This document shows, in pieces, positions 61,441-64,000 of a DNA stretch of 64,000 bases. The DNA is from Fibrobacter sp. (GTDB lineage: Bacteria > Fibrobacterota > Fibrobacteria > Fibrobacterales > Fibrobacteraceae). Position 1 is the first letter of the stretch. Each line of letters begins with the position of its first letter. Location: positions 248,001 through 312,000 of the forward strand of contig JAFPWY010000003.1 in assembly GCA_017412605.1 (NCBI GenBank). The letters run 5' to 3'. Made by a program: the position numbers and the translations under genes. A model generated the notes under the pieces. The model did not search any database. It saw only the letters and a program-made list of their open reading frames with translations, and was not told the DNA's origin.

Positions 61441-63048
61441 CTAAAACATCACATGATACGGGATTTGCTTATCGAAACGACGCCCCTTGAGGTCGTGGTA
61501 GCCATTCAAATTATTAGAACGGGCGGGCGACATCGTATTGTCAGGGCGAACGACACTCGGTTCAATAGCCGTCGTTCCGGACGAACTTGAAATTCCGCTG
61601 TCGCTTGAACCCGGCGCAATTTCCGAAGAACTGGAAACGGCCGCCGAACTTGAAATATTCACCGAACTCGAGGATTCCACGGCAGGTTCCGGCAACTTCG
61701 CCGCCTTGAATTGGAACTTCTGGTTATCCGTCCCGGTGCGGACCCACGTAATCACGGGCATTCCCGCATCCTTCGAGATGTTCAGCACATCGCCCACGAA
61801 GTCGCTATCGTAATCGCCATAAACGTAATAGCCCTTGTTCACAGACGCATTTTCAATGCGGATATTGCAAGCAGTCTCAGATGTCTTGACGGTATCAAGC
61901 AAAGCCTTGGGCGGGCAATAATAGCGACCGGTCGCAAAGTTCTTGAGCGTGTAATGGCGTGCGGAATCGCCCTTTGCAATCACCCACAGCTGAGCATCAG
62001 CAGATTCGTCCGTCGGACGCTGCACCACGATGCCGTTTTCGTCTTCGAGTGCCATGTTGCTATGCGTCACCGTCAGGCGGTAGCCCCCTTCGGCAAGCGG
62101 AGCGTTGTTTACTTTGTCTACACCCGTCGAGGTGCGCTTGATTTTCTGGATATTCGCATCCTCGTCATAATACAGGTAGTCAATATTCACGGAACGGCGG
62201 TAAGTCCAGCCGCCCGGAGAGTTCGCGCCGTGATACATAAAATACCAGTGCCCGAGATACTTGAAAATCGCCTGGTGGTTCGTCTCGGAATTGTCAAGCT
62301 TATCGTTGATGACGCCCTTCTGCGTCCAGGGGCCATTCAAACTGGGCGCCATTGAGTAGTTCGTCGTGGAGGGGTAACCCGAAGCGTAACTGAAGTAGTA
62401 GTTGCCGCGGTACTTGTGCATCCACGGGGCCTCGAAAAAGTCCTTAATCTTGATATCTTCGGGAGTACTCGCAAGTTCAAGCATGTTCTCCTTGAGTTTC
62501 ACGCGACGGCCCGCATTCCACGAGCCCCAATACATCCAGATATCATCGCCATCGTAGAAAATCGCGGGGTCGATATTCAGCGCCACGTCGTTCTGCGTGT
62601 TGTCGGTAACGAGCGCCTGCCCGATAGCGTCCTTCCACGGGCCCGACGGATGGTCCGCCACCGCGACGCCAATCGCAAAGCCTTCGCTACCATTTTCCTT
62701 GATTGTCGCATGGTGCACCGCCACATACCAGTAGAACTTGCCGTTACGGTATTCGCAATGTCCCGCGAACGCGCTCGCATTCGCCCACTTGAAAGTCTTG
62801 ACGCTCAGCACCGCACCGTAGTCGTGATAGTTTTCCATGTCATCGGTCACCATCACGTGCCAGTCGTTCATCACGAACGCCTTGTTGTTATTGCCCTGCG
62901 GGCCCTGCTCGTCGTGCCCCGCGAAAATGAACAGGCTATCGTGATACACGAGCGCCGCCGCATCCGCCGAATAAAAATCAGTCGTGAGCGGATTCGCCGC
63001 GAGACAAGCCGCAGCCAGGAGCAGAACGATTGAAAAAATTTTACGCAT
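61441..63048 (-). CDS. Secreted GH43-like enzyme with a ricin-type domain and short tag
   Basis: The product is 535 residues with a signal peptide ending CLAAN. The five-bladed propeller begins PLTTDFYSADAAALVYHDSLFIFAGHDE, with the likely base Asp in FYSADAAAL, NIDPAIFYDGDDIWMYWGSW (second Asp), and FFEAPWMHKYRGNYYFSYA (likely acid Glu in FEAPW). A beta-trefoil-like segment (about 345-455) follows, then Ser linkers and the tag YHDLKGRRFDKQIPYHVMF. GH43 members act on xylan or arabinan. It probably forms an operon with the next gene upstream (26 bases apart). Confidence 0.82.
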   Translation of the reverse strand: MRKIFSIVLLLAAACLAANPLTTDFYSADAAALVYHDSLFIFAGHDEQGPQGNNNKAFVMNDWHVMVTDDMENYHDYGAVLSVKTFKWANASAFAGHCEYRNGKFYWYVAVHHATIKENGSEGFAIGVAVADHPSGPWKDAIGQALVTDNTQNDVALNIDPAIFYDGDDIWMYWGSWNAGRRVKLKENMLELASTPEDIKIKDFFEAPWMHKYRGNYYFSYASGYPSTTNYSMAPSLNGPWTQKGVINDKLDNSETNHQAIFKYLGHWYFMYHGANSPGGWTYRRSVNIDYLYYDEDANIQKIKRTSTGVDKVNNAPLAEGGYRLTVTHSNMALEDENGIVVQRPTDESADAQLWVIAKGDSARHYTLKNFATGRYYCPPKALLDTVKTSETACNIRIENASVNKGYYVYGDYDSDFVGDVLNISKDAGMPVITWVRTGTDNQKFQFKAAKLPEPAVESSSSVNISSSAAVSSSSEIAPGSSDSGISSSSGTTAIEPSVVRPDNTMSPARSNNLNGYHDLKGRRFDKQIPYHVMF

Positions 63049-63074
63049 AACAAAAACTTTTTTTGGGAGATCCC

Positions 63075-64000
63075 CTAGAACATCACCCTGTACGGGATTT
63101 GCCTGTCGAAGGCGCGGCCCTTCAGGTCGCGGTAGGCCTTGCGAGCGGGCGTTTGAGAATCGTGGCGGATAGCACGCGGGACAATTGCGTCCGTGCCCGA
63201 AGAACTGGACAAAATACCGGCAATTTCCGAGCTGCTAGATGAGGCCGTTGAATCTGCCAAAGAGGAACTGGAAAGCGGTTCGCCGCACGGTTCCTGATTG
63301 CAGACAATCTCCCCCGACGAGCTCGCGAACACGATGTTCCTGACAATCGCCTCGCCCGAAATGCTGGATGCTGTCAGGTAAAAGTCCTTCACACCGCCGA
63401 TACTCTTGAGGTTCGAGCAAGTCACCGTTGTCCATCCGTTAGCAACCGACTTCGCATTGGCCGCCACCAGTTCGCATTCCGAAAGAACGGTCCCGTCCTT
63501 CTTGCCGTCGCGAATGCTGAGCTTGCCGCTGGTAAGGCTCTTCACCTCGATAGCCACGTCCACAGACTTGATGGAATCCGTCACCACGTTCTCGAAAATC
63601 GCGTAGCCACCGTCCTTGATGGCGAACTCGTCATCTGCCGTCAGACGCACGCGGATGCCGTTGTCAAAACCGTTCGCGGGAATCGTATCGCGAATCACGC
63701 GCAAGAAGTCGATGCGGTCGAGTTCCGCAAAATTGCCGTTCGGCGAAGGCTCCAGTTCGATGAAGTTGCCGCCACGCTTGAGTTTTGCAGGCACCATCAC
63801 GACAGATTTTTCGGGGAATGTGCCCCACTCCCCCATTGGCGGGAGCGTCACCGTCTGCGACTTGCCATTCACCGTCACCTTGTGCGTCGCGGCCGCATCG
63901 CCACCGTTGGCGTAGCGGTAACGCAGCAGGTAGTCCCCCGCCTGCATAATGTTCATCGGCAGGCGAATCTTGGAGCCCTCGGTATTCACGTACGCAAGGT
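63075..64000 (-). CDS. C-terminal part of a secreted CBM6-type protein (runs off the window)
   Basis: The frame is open to the window edge (LAYVNTEGSKIRLPMNIMQAG), so the N-terminus lies beyond 64000. The visible part holds one CBM6/CBM35-like domain (NTEGSKIRLP to FAELDRIDFLRV) and a second CBM6-like domain (VRLTADDEFAIKDGGYAIFENV to VRNIVFAS). SSSS linkers and the tag AYRDLKGRAFDRQIPYRVMF follow. The catalytic domain would be upstream; none is visible here. It is the first gene of the unit with the GH43-like enzyme. Confidence 0.8.
   Translation of the reverse strand, partial: LAYVNTEGSKIRLPMNIMQAGDYLLRYRYANGGDAAATHKVTVNGKSQTVTLPPMGEWGTFPEKSVVMVPAKLKRGGNFIELEPSPNGNFAELDRIDFLRVIRDTIPANGFDNGIRVRLTADDEFAIKDGGYAIFENVVTDSIKSVDVAIEVKSLTSGKLSIRDGKKDGTVLSECELVAANAKSVANGWTTVTCSNLKSIGGVKDFYLTASSISGEAIVRNIVFASSSGEIVCNQEPCGEPLSSSSLADSTASSSSSEIAGILSSSSGTDAIVPRAIRHDSQTPARKAYRDLKGRAFDRQIPYRVMF

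Overview
The window looks like chromosome of a Fibrobacter species (phylum Fibrobacterota, fibre-degrading gut bacteria). The evidence is a lipoprotein carrying the 'Fibrobacter succinogenes major paralogous domain', secreted GH5 and GH43 enzymes with poly-serine linkers, type IX-secretion-like C-termini next to a short recurrent C-terminal tag, many lipoproteins, and recurrent intergenic repeat elements. There is no rRNA, no CRISPR array, no transposase and no prophage. One tRNA gene is present (tRNA-Ser, anticodon GGA).

Layout. 0-3.4 kb: an AT-rich accessory stretch with an ATPase/RloB pair (AbiL/RloAB-like defence module), a RhuM-like remnant and small broken reading frames. 3.4-9.1 kb: two lipoproteins and a 1291-residue secreted CotH-kinase protein. 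9.1-18.2 kb: a MscS channel, a GH43 enzyme, a REC-HD-GYP regulator overlapping a 1328-residue hybrid sensor kinase, a zinc-ribbon protein and a secreted protein. 18.3-26.3 kb: class II fructose-bisphosphate aldolase, a MerR regulator, a secreted HExxH protein, a likely RNA polymerase omega subunit, tRNA-Ser, an M3 oligopeptidase with a lipoprotein partner, and a GH5 cellulase. 26.5-34.3 kb: grpE, dnaK and dnaJ as separate transcription units, with a cluster of toxin-antitoxin genes and toxin remnants between them. 34.5-41.1 kb: two long paralogous secreted repeat proteins flanking a YkgJ-type and a DUF2156 gene. 41.2-50 kb: tgt, a Mur ligase, a TrpB2-type tryptophan synthase behind a tryptophan-codon leader, a secreted DUF6055-like protein, sodB and a NamZ-like muramidase. 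50.1-57.9 kb: an AsmA/DUF748 protein, an Nfu-type Fe-S protein, a stand-alone AICAR formyltransferase, a possible Smg gene, trmFO and an outer-membrane beta-barrel protein. 58-64 kb: an orphan HsdR-N-like protein, a small Ala-rich reading frame with its own promoter, two PLP aminotransferases, a second GH43 enzyme and the truncated end of a CBM6-type secreted protein.

How the parts work together. Much of the window serves polysaccharide use: secreted GH5 and GH43 enzymes and CBM proteins carry shared C-terminal tags that probably direct export or surface attachment. The rest is housekeeping (chaperones, tRNA modification, purine, tryptophan and cell-wall metabolism).

The most interesting signals are regulatory or structural. 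(1) dnaK and grpE each have a sigma-54 type -24/-12 element with a matching upstream GTTTC-N5-GAAAC palindrome. (2) A complete tryptophan attenuator with a Trp-Trp-Trp leader peptide precedes trpB2. (3) Several intergenic regions carry degenerate tandem repeats with a strict 7-bp period, often joined to a hairpin element whose stem shows compensatory changes. (4) Several genes have TATATT placed 7-8 bases before the start codon, which suggests leaderless transcripts. No computation or database search was run; family calls rest on recognition of motifs in the translations.
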